From positions 1 through 21,675 of the forward strand of contig DEPX01000194.1 in the NCBI GenBank assembly GCA_002358975.1: a stretch of 21,675 nt of DNA. The letters are read 5' to 3'. Below, in pieces: positions 1-7,722 of this stretch. The notes below the pieces were generated by a model. That model saw only the letters and a program-made list of their open reading frames with translations, had not been told where the DNA came from and made no database searches. This DNA is from Micrococcaceae bacterium UBA3381. GTDB taxonomy: Bacteria; Actinomycetota; Actinomycetes; Actinomycetales; Micrococcaceae. Position 1 is the first letter of the stretch; each line of letters starts with the position of its first letter. Position numbers and translations under genes: made by a program.

Positions 1-780
1 GCCAGCCATTCCCGGTGCCGCTCGGCCTAGTCCCCGGGATTCTGGTGGGATCCAAACACCCTGAATTTGCACGGCACGGTCGGTAACGATGCCAAAATCT
101 GCTTTGAATGTCACACTGCGTTGCCCCGGCTCGATCATGGTGTGACCTCGGGCAATAAGTTGGCGTACCCGAAGCCGATATCCATTGGAACCGTCTGCCA
201 CAGGTGAGTAGCCAAGTTCCTCGGTGAACATCGCCACCGAAGCGGGTAGTACGGCGTCGTAGTCGGCTTCGATGGCCAGCCGAACACTGGGATTGGGTGT
301 AATGGCTGCTTGGTTGGTTATAGTCATAAAAGGCTGATCTTGGCGGATATCGCGAGCCGATTGGGATCCATGCTGTAGTACTTCCCAGATACCCAACACC
401 GCGGATTGTGGCCCAAATATTGAACCAAAATGCTCGTTCAGTACGGAAAGAGCTTGGCCAAAATACGCTCCGTGATCGGCGTCATTGGTTACTGGCACAA
501 TATTAGCTCCAGCCCAGCAAGCAGCTACCAAGGCTCCGGGTCGGTTCACGTCAAAAATGCCAAGAAAAATCCCGCGGGCAAAACCACCTATGGGCCCGGC
601 ACGGCGGCCGGTGTCCAAAATGGACTGTACATATGCGTTAGTGACTGGATCTTGCGCGACCAGCTGGCCCAGTGCGCTGGTATCCGAATTTGCTAGAATC
701 CGGACGGTGTCGCCGGTTGCCGCTGCAACGGCCTCTTCGGCGTCCAGCAGCCAGCGCAGGGTACGGGTCAGGTGCCGCAA
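1..780 (-). CDS. GNAT N-acetyltransferase with DUF4081-like N-terminal domain (partial, C-terminus off window)
   Basis: Reading the minus strand from a TTG at 780 gives 260 uninterrupted codons to the window edge. The TTG has a GAAAGAG ribosome binding site 5 nt upstream and lies 14 bp after the rseP stop, so it is the last visible gene of the operon. The product starts MRHLTRTLRW. Residues about 1-160 resemble the DUF4081 N-terminal domain of actinobacterial acetyltransferases. From about residue 165 a GNAT fold begins, with the acetyl-CoA-binding motif A (GVWIPPESRGLGRA) just before the cut. The family normally transfers an acetyl group from acetyl-CoA to an amine; the substrate is unknown. 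In mycobacteria a similar protein (Rv2867c) sits downstream of rip1 and gcpE, which supports the call. Here it follows rseP directly, with no ispG between. Family assignment is by recognition, not by search. Confidence 0.75.
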   Translation of the reverse strand, partial: MRHLTRTLRWLLDAEEAVAAATGDTVRILANSDTSALGQLVAQDPVTNAYVQSILDTGRRAGPIGGFARGIFLGIFDVNRPGALVAACWAGANIVPVTNDADHGAYFGQALSVLNEHFGSIFGPQSAVLGIWEVLQHGSQSARDIRQDQPFMTITNQAAITPNPSVRLAIEADYDAVLPASVAMFTEELGYSPVADGSNGYRLRVRQLIARGHTMIEPGQRSVTFKADFGIVTDRAVQIQGVWIPPESRGLGRAAPGMAG

Positions 781-794
781 GGTTACTCTTTCGT

Positions 795-2129
795 TTAGAA
801 CAGGGTGATCGGTTTGATGATATCGGCGAGGATCAATAATACTCCCATAATTAATAATAGGCTGAAGACCACGATCGTGAGCGGGAACATTTTCGCGATG
901 TCGAATGGACCCGGGTCTGGTTTGCCTCGTAATTTTGCCCAGCCACGACGGATCGCCTCCCATAGACCACCTAAAACATGGCCCCCGTCGAGTGGGAGTA
1001 GCGGAATAAGGTTGAATACCATAAGGGCGACATTGAGTCCTGCCAATAGTGACAAAAGCAGTGCGCCCCGATCGGCAAGTGGAATGTCTTGTTGTGCTGC
1101 GGCTTCGCCGGCAATGCGTCCAACGCCAACGACTGAGACCGGCCCGGTGGGGTCGCGTTCGGCATCGGTAACAAGTACTTTGGCGGTGTCCCAGAGTTTT
1201 GCTGGTAGCACTGTGATAATTGAAAACGTTCCGGAAATTTGGTCACCGAGCACGCCGAAGGCTGCTGTTACGGGTTGGCGCTGGTTTTCCACTTGTGAGG
1301 ACATCCCAATAAAACCCACCGGTTGGGTGACTACTGTTCCAGTGCTATCGGTTATCGGTTGATCGAAACGGTCCAATACAGGACGTTCAGTACGCACCGG
1401 TGTGATGTGTGTTTCGTGGGATTCGCCGTCGCGTAGATAAGTGATGGCGGTTTCGGTATTAGCACGTCGTTGGATAACCGATGACAGCTCATCCCAGTCT
1501 GTAACGTTTTGATGATTGAACTCTGTTATGACATCTCCAGGCCGCAGCCCTGCTTCCCATGCCGGAGAGGCTTTGTCGTCAGGATCGCATTCGGCATCTA
1601 GGCCAGCAGCATTCGTTGTTTCGGTCATACATTCGAAAACGTCGCTGACTTTGGTGGTGGGGGTTGCTACCCCAACTGAGGTGACCAGGATGGCGGTGAT
1701 TACTAAGGCAATGACCAAGTTCATGAAGGGCCCGCCGAGCATAATAATGATGCGTTTCCATACTGGCAAGGAAATGAAGGTTCTGCCCGTGTCGTGTTCG
1801 GTCAGTTCGGCTGCGGCATCTTCACGTGCTTGCCGGGCAATGGTTTGAAAATATTGCCGGCGGGCTTTTGAAGGTTTGTCGCCAGGTTTATTTGGCGGCA
1901 ACATACCGATCATAGATACGAAGCCGCCTAACGGGACGGCTTTGATGCCGTATTCGGTTTCGCCTTTTTTCTTGGACCATAAGGTTTTGCCGAAACCGAT
2001 CATGTATTGGGTTACCCGCACGTTAAAGAGTTTGGCCGGTACTAAATGGCCGATTTCGTGCAACGCTATGGATAGGGCAATCCCAACGATCATGATAAGA
2101 ACGCCGGCTAGGGCAAAGACGAAAGTCAT
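795..2129 (-). CDS. rseP: Site-2 zinc metalloprotease RseP/Rip1 (intramembrane protease)
   Basis: A 444-residue member of the M50 site-2 protease family, which cuts membrane-bound anti-sigma factors within the bilayer in envelope stress signalling. The zinc motif HEIGH is at residues 24-28 in the first membrane segment. A second membrane segment lies near 126-155. A PDZ domain spans about 185-245 (GLRPGDVI at 194-201). The third metal ligand is in the NLIPLLPLDGG motif at 373-383 (Asp381), followed by a last membrane segment near 415-440. The ATG start has TTAGGA upstream and lies 7 bp after the stop of the DivIVA-repeat gene, so the two are probably translated from one mRNA. Length and motif order match Rip1/RseP. 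The specific anti-sigma substrate cannot be read from this window. Confidence 0.93.
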   Translation of the reverse strand: MTFVFALAGVLIMIVGIALSIALHEIGHLVPAKLFNVRVTQYMIGFGKTLWSKKKGETEYGIKAVPLGGFVSMIGMLPPNKPGDKPSKARRQYFQTIARQAREDAAAELTEHDTGRTFISLPVWKRIIIMLGGPFMNLVIALVITAILVTSVGVATPTTKVSDVFECMTETTNAAGLDAECDPDDKASPAWEAGLRPGDVITEFNHQNVTDWDELSSVIQRRANTETAITYLRDGESHETHITPVRTERPVLDRFDQPITDSTGTVVTQPVGFIGMSSQVENQRQPVTAAFGVLGDQISGTFSIITVLPAKLWDTAKVLVTDAERDPTGPVSVVGVGRIAGEAAAQQDIPLADRGALLLSLLAGLNVALMVFNLIPLLPLDGGHVLGGLWEAIRRGWAKLRGKPDPGPFDIAKMFPLTIVVFSLLLIMGVLLILADIIKPITLF

Positions 2130-2136
2130 GGGAGTC

Positions 2137-2700
2137 CTAATCGAGCACGACGAGCAGTTCGATGACGGCCTGCAGGAATGCGTCTACTTGCGCTTCATCG
2201 TAGCCATGAGGTCCTTTTTGCCCGCTAAAGGTCACGTTACGAACATCTTGGAGACGGATATGGTTGTCATCCTGAAGATGACTGTTGATCTGGGCCATGC
2301 ATACGTCAACTTCATCCATGTCATAGCCTGGTACTCCGGTGGCTGCTGGCCGAAATTTCTCGTTGGGTGGGCGTTCTAGGCGGCCGATTAACTCTTCTAA
2401 ACGACTGATGAGCTTTAGGTCCCAGGTCTGTTGGCCGTGGGTGGCGATATATTCATCCCGTTCTGCCTGGCGTAGTGCATCTTCGAGACGTTCCAGCACC
2501 TGGTCTACCTGGTCGGTGCGGTAACCGCCACGTACCAGGTCGAAGGTTTTTGCCTGAACAGTATCGGCTGTGATGCCGGTATCAGTTTCGTACGCTTGAC
2601 GTGCGGTATCTATAAATTCATCAACTTGTGCGTTGTGATATCCATAGTCGCGTTTTGCGACGCTATTAAACGGTGAGGTCGTGTGAGTCTTCGATGACAC
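2137..2700 (-). CDS. Small protein with four DivIVA-like repeats
   Basis: A 187-residue soluble protein with no membrane segment. It contains the signature G-Y-x4-V-D four times with identical internal spacing: at residues 20-27, 59-66, 125-132 and 166-173. Each is embedded in a short segment of the DivIVA N-terminal domain type (an aromatic or hydrophobic residue, then GY, VD and a helix). True DivIVA/Wag31 has one such domain followed by a long coiled coil; here there is no long coiled coil, only the repeated unit. The family name 'DivIVA domain-containing protein' is the likely database label. The start is GTG at 2700 with AAAGGA 6 nt upstream. It sits 17 bp after cdsA and 7 bp before rseP, which suggests a role at the membrane or in envelope growth. 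Its exact function is unknown. Confidence 0.75.
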   Translation of the reverse strand: MSSKTHTTSPFNSVAKRDYGYHNAQVDEFIDTARQAYETDTGITADTVQAKTFDLVRGGYRTDQVDQVLERLEDALRQAERDEYIATHGQQTWDLKLISRLEELIGRLERPPNEKFRPAATGVPGYDMDEVDVCMAQINSHLQDDNHIRLQDVRNVTFSGQKGPHGYDEAQVDAFLQAVIELLVVLD

Positions 2701-2717
2701 AGTGCTTCCTTTGACGT

Positions 2718-3902
2718 TTAGCCCATGATTAGTGGCAGTACGACCACAAAGAGAGTGTAGCCTACGGGGATGGCGAATACGATCGAGTCTAGCCGGTCCA
2801 TAACACCGCCGTGGCCTGGCAGAGTGTTGCCCATATCCTTGACGTTAAAGTCACGCTTTACCATCGAGGCGGCAAAGTCTCCGGCAGTCGCAGCAAGCAT
2901 GACAACCGTTCCGATAATGATCCCGACCCACCAGTCATAATCAAGCTTGTAGTGAGTTATCAGCACCGAGACAATAATGGCCCCCAATAACGATCCGAAG
3001 AAACCTTCCCAGGATTTCTTTGGTGAAATTTTAGGTGCCATTCGATGCTTACCAAGTGTGGCGCCAACGATATATCCGAAGGTATCTGAAGCCACGATGC
3101 CTAAAACGGTAATTACTACGAGCCAGGCACCGTCTTCAACATGCAATAGCGTGATACCAAAAGACAGGAAAAACGGTAACCACAGGATCGCCAGTATGGT
3201 GGTTGCCATAGACGTAGCTGGTTTATCGGGTTCGCCGATTGCCGTCCAAAACACGGTCAGTAAAATACTGCCAAATAAGGCGAATACCATCGCGTCGACG
3301 CCGCCGAACCACGCAGCAACTGGGATACCCAACCCAGCAACCCAAGCGGGTGTTAAAGCCAGATAAATATTCTTGGTTTTGACGACTTGTGCCAGTTCCC
3401 ATATACCCAGGGGCACCAGCACGGCAATAAATATGGCCAGTACTATTGGGTAGAAAAATATACCGACGACGGCTGATCCCAACAGAATAAGACCCACAAT
3501 AATAGCTGCCGGCAGGTTCCGCCCGGCACGTGGTTCTGGTTGGGTGGCCTCTTGGGCGGGCTGTGGTTCGGGCGTATGAACTGGCTGTTCTTCAATCTGT
3601 GTAACCGTTAGAACAGTAGCTTCTTCCGGATCGAGATCAGAAGCAGGATCAGACCCAAAATCCAAGTCTTCAGTTACGGTATTTTCGCCACCATACGGTG
3701 TTGGCTCGGGTTGCAACTGCTCGCGTTTTTGGCGCGCGGTTTTTCTGGCAAGTACCTTTTGCTGAGCGGCTTCAAGCGCCCGACGTTCACGCCGAGTTTG
3801 GGGCACGATCATTCCGGTATCGGGATCACGGACGGGATCGGGGAAGCCCTCTAGCTTTTCAATAACCGGTAACTGTTCGGATTCTGGGTCTGATTTGGAC
3901 AT
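2718..3902 (-). CDS. cdsA: Phosphatidate cytidylyltransferase (CDP-diacylglycerol synthase)
   Basis: A 394-residue integral membrane enzyme that makes CDP-diacylglycerol from phosphatidate and CTP, the precursor of phosphatidylglycerol, cardiolipin and phosphatidylinositol. Residues 1-128 are a charged, proline- and acid-rich cytoplasmic extension, common in actinomycetes and longer than in E. coli. About eight membrane segments follow from residue 131. Family motifs are SPKKSWEGFFGSL at 293-305 and GDFAASMVKRDFNVKDMG at 341-358, followed by PGHGGVMDRLDS at 362-373, which holds the conserved acidic residues of the C-terminal signature. The ATG start has no strong ribosome binding site, and the gene lies 20 bp after the frr stop, so translation may depend on coupling. 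The CDP-alcohol transferase at 10949-11608 would use its product. Confidence 0.95.
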   Translation of the reverse strand: MSKSDPESEQLPVIEKLEGFPDPVRDPDTGMIVPQTRRERRALEAAQQKVLARKTARQKREQLQPEPTPYGGENTVTEDLDFGSDPASDLDPEEATVLTVTQIEEQPVHTPEPQPAQEATQPEPRAGRNLPAAIIVGLILLGSAVVGIFFYPIVLAIFIAVLVPLGIWELAQVVKTKNIYLALTPAWVAGLGIPVAAWFGGVDAMVFALFGSILLTVFWTAIGEPDKPATSMATTILAILWLPFFLSFGITLLHVEDGAWLVVITVLGIVASDTFGYIVGATLGKHRMAPKISPKKSWEGFFGSLLGAIIVSVLITHYKLDYDWWVGIIIGTVVMLAATAGDFAASMVKRDFNVKDMGNTLPGHGGVMDRLDSIVFAIPVGYTLFVVVLPLIMG

Positions 3903-3922
3903 GTGAGCTTAGGCTGTAACGC

Positions 3923-4480
3923 CTAGACCTCCAGTAGTTCATCTTCTTTGTTTTTCGCCATTTCGTCGATCTGATCAACGTGTTTGCGTGTCAGTTCGTC
4001 AAGCTCTTTTTCTGCCCGACGACCTTCGTCTTCACCGATATCTCCGTCATCTACCATTTTGTCGATGGTTTCTTTAGCGCTACGACGTGAGTTTCGTACC
4101 GACACGCGGTGATCCTCGGCCTTTGATTTAATTAACTTGACGTATTCTTGACGACGCTCCTTGGTCAGTTCTGGCATGACGACCCGAATCACTTTCCCGT
4201 CGTTGGACGGGTTGGCGCCAATCTCAGAAGACGACAACGCAATTTCGATCTCACGTAATGCGTTGACATCAAATGGTGAGATCAAAATGGTGCGCGCATC
4301 TTGGACGGCAAACGAAGCCAGTTGCTGCAGCGGAGTTGGGCTGCCGTAGTAGTCAACCAATACTTTTGCGTAAAGCCCGGGGTTTGCGCGCCCGGTACGA
4401 ACAGCCGCGAAATCTTCACGGGTAGCTTCTAGCGTGCGCTCCATCGCCTTTTTGGCGTCTGATAGTGCAGATGCGGTCAC
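3923..4480 (-). CDS. frr: Ribosome recycling factor
   Basis: A 185-residue protein, the usual length for RRF, which with EF-G splits post-termination ribosomes. Recognisable conserved segments are RTGRANPGL near 28-36, YYGSPTPLQQLA near 44-55, and the C-terminal helical stretch with TKERRQEYVKLIKSKAED near 110-127 and VRNSRR. The start is GTG at 4480 with AGGAG 5 nt upstream. It follows pyrH by 64 bp, the standard pyrH-frr pairing in bacteria, and precedes cdsA by 20 bp. The 64-bp gap contains no evident hairpin. Confidence 0.96.
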   Translation of the reverse strand: MTASALSDAKKAMERTLEATREDFAAVRTGRANPGLYAKVLVDYYGSPTPLQQLASFAVQDARTILISPFDVNALREIEIALSSSEIGANPSNDGKVIRVVMPELTKERRQEYVKLIKSKAEDHRVSVRNSRRSAKETIDKMVDDGDIGEDEGRRAEKELDELTRKHVDQIDEMAKNKEDELLEV

Positions 4481-4544
4481 AGGTTCTCCTTATATAAAAT
4501 CTTGGGTGTCCGACTAAGTCTAAAACAGGCACGGGGACATGTTT

Positions 4545-5321
4545 TTAGGGTGTGACAACTGTGCCAGTGGAATCACCTAGTAACGCGCTGGTTACGTTGC
4601 CGTCACCTTCCATGCCGAATACCAACATATCTAAGTTATTGTCTTTACACATCGTCATCGCTGTGAGGTCCATGACGCGAATATTTTTTACGATTGCCTC
4701 GTCATAGGTAAGATGTGTGAATTTTTTGGCAGCGTTATCCAGTTTAGGATCTGAAGTGTAAACACCATCCACTCCAGATTTTGCCATGAGTACTTGGTCA
4801 GCTCGGATCTCTAAAGCTCGTTGTGCCGCCACAGTGTCGGTAGAGAAGTATGGGAGTCCGGTTCCAGCTCCGAAAATGACCACACGATTTTTTTCCATAT
4901 GGCGAATGGCACGTTGTGGAATGTAGGGTTCAGCGACCTGCGACATGTGTATAGCCGACTGCACACGGGTGTCTACGCCCGCCTGCATAAGAAAATCTTG
5001 TAATGCTAAAGCATTCATGACAGTGCCTAACATACCCATGTAGTCAGCCCGCCGACGGTCCATGCCATTATTGGATAGTTCGGCGCCGCGGAAGAAATTG
5101 CCACCACCGACAACTATCGAAATTTCAACTTGTCCTGCTGCCTCAGCAATTTGTTCGGCTACTGAACGTACGGTGTCTGGATCAATTCCGATGGATCCAC
5201 CACCAAAGACTTCACCGGAAAGTTTGAGTAGTACTCGACGACGGGTGAAGCCATCGAGCTGGGAATTTCTTGGGCCGTCTTGTAATCCGCCTGGAATGTT
5301 TATGGCTGGAGTGTCTGACAA
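4545..5321 (-). CDS. pyrH: Uridylate kinase (UMP kinase)
   Basis: The product phosphorylates UMP to UDP with ATP; it is a hexameric amino-acid-kinase-fold enzyme of pyrimidine synthesis. Visible motifs are RVLLKLSGEVFGG near the N-terminus, VVGGGNFFRG, the D-R-R-x-A-D-Y-M-G-M-L-G-T segment, and GTGLPYFSTDTVAAQRA-type nucleotide-binding sequence. I chose the TTG at 5321 as start because AGGAG lies 7 nt upstream (5329-5333), giving 258 residues beginning MSDTPAINIP. An in-frame GTG at 5393 would add 24 residues, but it lies inside the stem of the tsf terminator hairpin and has no ribosome binding site, so I reject it. Even with the chosen start there are about 28 residues before the kinase core. 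Confidence 0.93.
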   Translation of the reverse strand: MSDTPAINIPGGLQDGPRNSQLDGFTRRRVLLKLSGEVFGGGSIGIDPDTVRSVAEQIAEAAGQVEISIVVGGGNFFRGAELSNNGMDRRRADYMGMLGTVMNALALQDFLMQAGVDTRVQSAIHMSQVAEPYIPQRAIRHMEKNRVVIFGAGTGLPYFSTDTVAAQRALEIRADQVLMAKSGVDGVYTSDPKLDNAAKKFTHLTYDEAIVKNIRVMDLTAMTMCKDNNLDMLVFGMEGDGNVTSALLGDSTGTVVTP

Positions 5322-5360
5322 GTCAATGCTCCTGGTTGTGCTAATGGGACGCTGGGGCAT

Positions 5361-5396
5361 AAAAATGGGGTGATCACCGTTTGTGGTGATCACCCC
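5361..5396 (-). terminator. Intrinsic terminator after tsf
   Basis: On the minus strand a perfect 12-bp stem (GGGGTGATCACC pairing with GGTGATCACCCC, 5367-5378 and 5385-5396), with a 6-nt loop, is followed by a run ATTTTT (5361-5366). It lies 69 bp after the tsf stop and 40 bp before the pyrH start. It should stop, or attenuate, transcription of rpsB-tsf before pyrH, so pyrH-frr may rely on read-through or on a promoter in the short gap. The stem contains the sequence TGATCA, so it is also a strong palindrome in DNA. Confidence 0.88.
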
Positions 5397-5465
5397 CTAG
5401 TGTTAGGTAGAAACGATGCTGAGTATACCTAGCTCACCATGACACAGTCGGTGTCGGTGAATTCG

Positions 5466-6302
5466 TTAGGCTCCAACACGGAAGCGTGCAAATGAGACGG
5501 CCTTAGTGCCAGCTTCTTCAAGAACAGCACCGACGGTGGTCTTGGTGTCCTTAGCGAAGGGCTGGTCCAGCAGGGCCACTTCCTTGAAGTATCCGGTCAA
5601 ACGGCCTTCAATAATGTTCTGCATAGCGCGTTCCGGTTTACCTTCAGCACGAGCAGTTTCTTCGGCAATCCGACGCTCATTAGAAACGGTGTCTTCTGGA
5701 ACTTCGTCACGGCTGAGGTAGGTTGGGCTCATCGCGGCGATATGGACGGCGACATCGTGGGCTGCTGTTTGAGCAGCTTCGGTATCGGCATCAACTGCGA
5801 ATAAAACGCCAACTTGGGCTGGTAGATCAGCTGAGGTGCGGTGTAGGTACGGGTCAACATAGGCACCTTCTAGACGTGCCAGACGACGGACCTCTACCTT
5901 TTCACCTAACAGTGCACCTTCTTCTTTGACGTATTCGCTCAGCGGGTTACTGTTATAATCGGCGGCCAGCAGGTCGTCCAGATTTTGTGCACCAGAGGCT
6001 ACTGCGACTTCTAAAACGGTGTTACCAAGTTCAATGAATTTATCGGACTTTGCAACGAAGTCTGTTTCAGAGTTAATTTCAATCATGACGCCAACGCCGT
6101 CTTTGACGGTAGCTGTGATCAGACCCTCAGCAGCTGCCCGATCTTCGCGTTTGGCTGCACCCTGGAGGCCTTTGACACGAATAATTTCCATGGCTTTCTG
6201 GACGTCGCCATCAGCTTCGTCCAAGGCCTTTTTGACGTCCATCATGCCAGCACCAGTGCGTTCACGCAGTGCCTGGATGTCTTTGACTGTGTAATTGGCC
6301 AT
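5466..6302 (-). CDS. tsf: Translation elongation factor Ts
   Basis: A 278-residue guanine nucleotide exchange factor for EF-Tu. The N-terminal UBA-like domain starts MANYTVKDIQALRERTGAGM, which is diagnostic for the family, followed by MDVKKALDEADGD. The core contains SETDFVAKSDKF near residues 78-89, the EF-Tu contact segment. Length fits actinobacterial EF-Ts. ATG start at 6302; the region upstream contains AAGGAATGGGA, a rather distant ribosome binding site. It follows rpsB by 76 bp; that gap holds a short GCGGG/CCCGC hairpin but no U-run, so rpsB and tsf are probably co-transcribed. Confidence 0.96.
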   Translation of the reverse strand: MANYTVKDIQALRERTGAGMMDVKKALDEADGDVQKAMEIIRVKGLQGAAKREDRAAAEGLITATVKDGVGVMIEINSETDFVAKSDKFIELGNTVLEVAVASGAQNLDDLLAADYNSNPLSEYVKEEGALLGEKVEVRRLARLEGAYVDPYLHRTSADLPAQVGVLFAVDADTEAAQTAAHDVAVHIAAMSPTYLSRDEVPEDTVSNERRIAEETARAEGKPERAMQNIIEGRLTGYFKEVALLDQPFAKDTKTTVGAVLEEAGTKAVSFARFRVGA

Positions 6303-6378
6303 TACAGATATCCCATTCCTTGGATGTTCGTTGCGGGGATCACCCGCGAATCTAAAAAACGAAACGTGGTTGTGTGGA

Positions 6379-7260
6379 TTAGTATTTTTCCTTGGCTGCT
6401 GGCTGCTCGCCTTCTGGCGAGGCCTCGATCTGCTCTGCAGTATCTACGGCACCTTCGGTAGCTGGGCCAGCAGTGTCATCAACAGGCTCTTGAGTCTGAC
6501 CGGATTCCAACAGTTCACGTTCCCACTCAGCCATTGGTTCTTCGGCTGTCCCAGCTGCGGTTTTGCCCTGGTTGCGGGCCATCAAACCATCAGCCACAGC
6601 ATCAGCGATCACACGGGTCAGCAACGCTACAGAACGAATGGCGTCGTCGTTACCTGGGATTGGGTAGGTAACTTCGTCTGGGTCAGCATTGGTGTCTAGG
6701 ATGGCAACCACAGGGATACCCAGCTTATTGGCCTCATTTATGGCCAAGTGCTCTTTCTTCGTGTCGATGATCCACACGGCGGAAGGCGTACGAGTCATGT
6801 TGCGGATACCACCAAGGTTTGACCGCAATTTTTCTAGCTCGCGCTCCAGCAGCAGTAGCTCTTTCTTGGTACGTCCCGAACCCGCTACATCGTCGTAGTC
6901 AATTTCTTCAAGTTCTTTCATACGCTCAACGCGCTTTGAGACTGTTGCAAAGTTCGTCAGCATACCACCCAACCAACGGTGGTTTACGTATGGCATTCCG
7001 ACACGAGTGGCCTGTTCAGCGATAGCTTCTTGGGCCTGTTTTTTGGTACCTACAAAAAGGATATTGCCACCGTGGGCGACCGTTTCTTTGACAAATTCAT
7101 AAGCACGATCGATAAATGACAGGGACTGCTGTAGATCGATAATGTAAATGCCGTTGCGTTCGGTAAAGATGAAGCGTTTCATCTTTGGGTTCCAACGACG
7201 AGTCTGGTGCCCGAAATGGACCCCAGAATCCAGCATTTCACGCATGGTTACGACGGACAT
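6379..7260 (-). CDS. rpsB: 30S ribosomal protein S2
   Basis: The N-terminus MSVVTMREMLDSGVHFGHQT and RRWNPKMKRFIFTERNGIYI mark ribosomal protein S2. I chose the ATG at 7260 because GAAGGAG (7266-7272) lies 5 nt upstream; a longer reading from 7287 starts inside a palindrome and has no ribosome binding site. The product is 293 residues; the S2 core ends near residue 235 and the rest is an acidic, Glu/Ala/Thr/Pro-rich tail, a common but variable actinobacterial extension. It is the first gene of the operon and is transcribed away from the M23 peptidase gene, an arrangement also found in mycobacteria (Rv2890c/Rv2891). Confidence 0.96.
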   Translation of the reverse strand: MSVVTMREMLDSGVHFGHQTRRWNPKMKRFIFTERNGIYIIDLQQSLSFIDRAYEFVKETVAHGGNILFVGTKKQAQEAIAEQATRVGMPYVNHRWLGGMLTNFATVSKRVERMKELEEIDYDDVAGSGRTKKELLLLERELEKLRSNLGGIRNMTRTPSAVWIIDTKKEHLAINEANKLGIPVVAILDTNADPDEVTYPIPGNDDAIRSVALLTRVIADAVADGLMARNQGKTAAGTAEEPMAEWERELLESGQTQEPVDDTAGPATEGAVDTAEQIEASPEGEQPAAKEKY

Positions 7261-7491
7261 TGTCGCTCCTTCAAGGTTATTCCGCATGCGGAGTAACCTT
7301 CTAGTTATCGGTTAGTTTATGTAGCTGGTTTACCCAGCTGCCTAGCGTGAGGGCGAATACTTTCGGAGTACACCACTGACCAGAGCACTCTGGACCGATG
7401 GGTGACGCTGCAACACTGGGCTGCACTCTTCACGCGCGTAGTCAATTCCGCACCTATAACAAGTAGGCACATAATTGCTTCACCCAGTATA
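7261..7491 (-). promoter_or_regulatory. rpsB leader region with several hairpins and a candidate -10 box
   Basis: Between rpsB and the divergent gene there are 462 bp without a gene. On the minus strand a TATACT -10-like box occurs at 7486-7491, which would give an rpsB leader of about 220 nt; I see no convincing -35 box, so the start point is uncertain. The leader can form hairpins at 7380-7393 (CCAGAG/CTCTGG), 7323-7339 (AGCTGG/CCAGCT) and 7273-7300, the last directly touching the ribosome binding site. S2 represses its own mRNA through its leader in E. coli. Whether actinomycete S2 does the same through this leader is inference. Confidence 0.4.
7273..7300 (-). repeat. 28-bp near-perfect palindrome abutting the rpsB ribosome binding site
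   Basis: Thirteen of the fourteen base pairs of this 28-bp inverted repeat match. The centre TCCGCATGCGGA is perfect, and the single mismatch (7280/7293) would be A-C in the minus-strand RNA. Its end at 7273 touches GAAGGAG at 7266-7272, so folding in RNA could affect ribosome access. It could also be a DNA operator. Confidence 0.7.
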
Positions 7492-7608
7492 CCCTATTGA
7501 GCAAGTTTTATTGCACCGTTGTGTCGTCACGCACACCGCGATGACGACGTATTCTAAAGGTCATTTCCTGAGACACCACACTCAAAAATGTTTTACATAG
7601 CCAATCAA

Positions 7609-7666
7609 AAAACTCACCGCACTACCCGTGCGGGTTTTGCACAGAAGACACGGCACTGTGAGTTTT
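7609..7666. repeat. Structured non-coding segment upstream of the M23 gene
   Basis: A 9-bp outer inverted repeat, AAAACTCAC (7609-7617) with GTGAGTTTT (7658-7666), encloses a compact hairpin CCGCAC-TACCC-GTGCGG (7617-7633) that is followed by GTTTT. A second small pairing CACAG/CTGTG (7640-7644 and 7656-7660) competes with the outer stem. It ends 56 bp before the start of the M23 gene. It could be a leader RNA of that gene or a weak plus-strand terminator; I do not recognise a riboswitch class. The rest of 7492-7722 shows no gene. Confidence 0.4.
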
Positions 7667-7722
7667 CCACGCTTGCTCTGGCACCATTCCAAAAGTAGCT
7701 GCAAGTAGCCCATTCTAGGGAT

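Noticed and set aside
805..2379. Plus-strand reading frames opposite rseP and the DivIVA-repeat gene
   Set aside because: They are antisense shadows of well-supported genes, with no family similarity or ribosome binding sites.
5322..5393. Extended N-terminus of PyrH
   Set aside because: The start codon is in the terminator stem and there is no ribosome binding site; the TTG at 5321 has AGGAG.
7492..7722. Known riboswitch (for example the c-di-AMP class) upstream of the M23 gene
   Set aside because: I cannot find the conserved core sequences of that class; only simple hairpins are visible.
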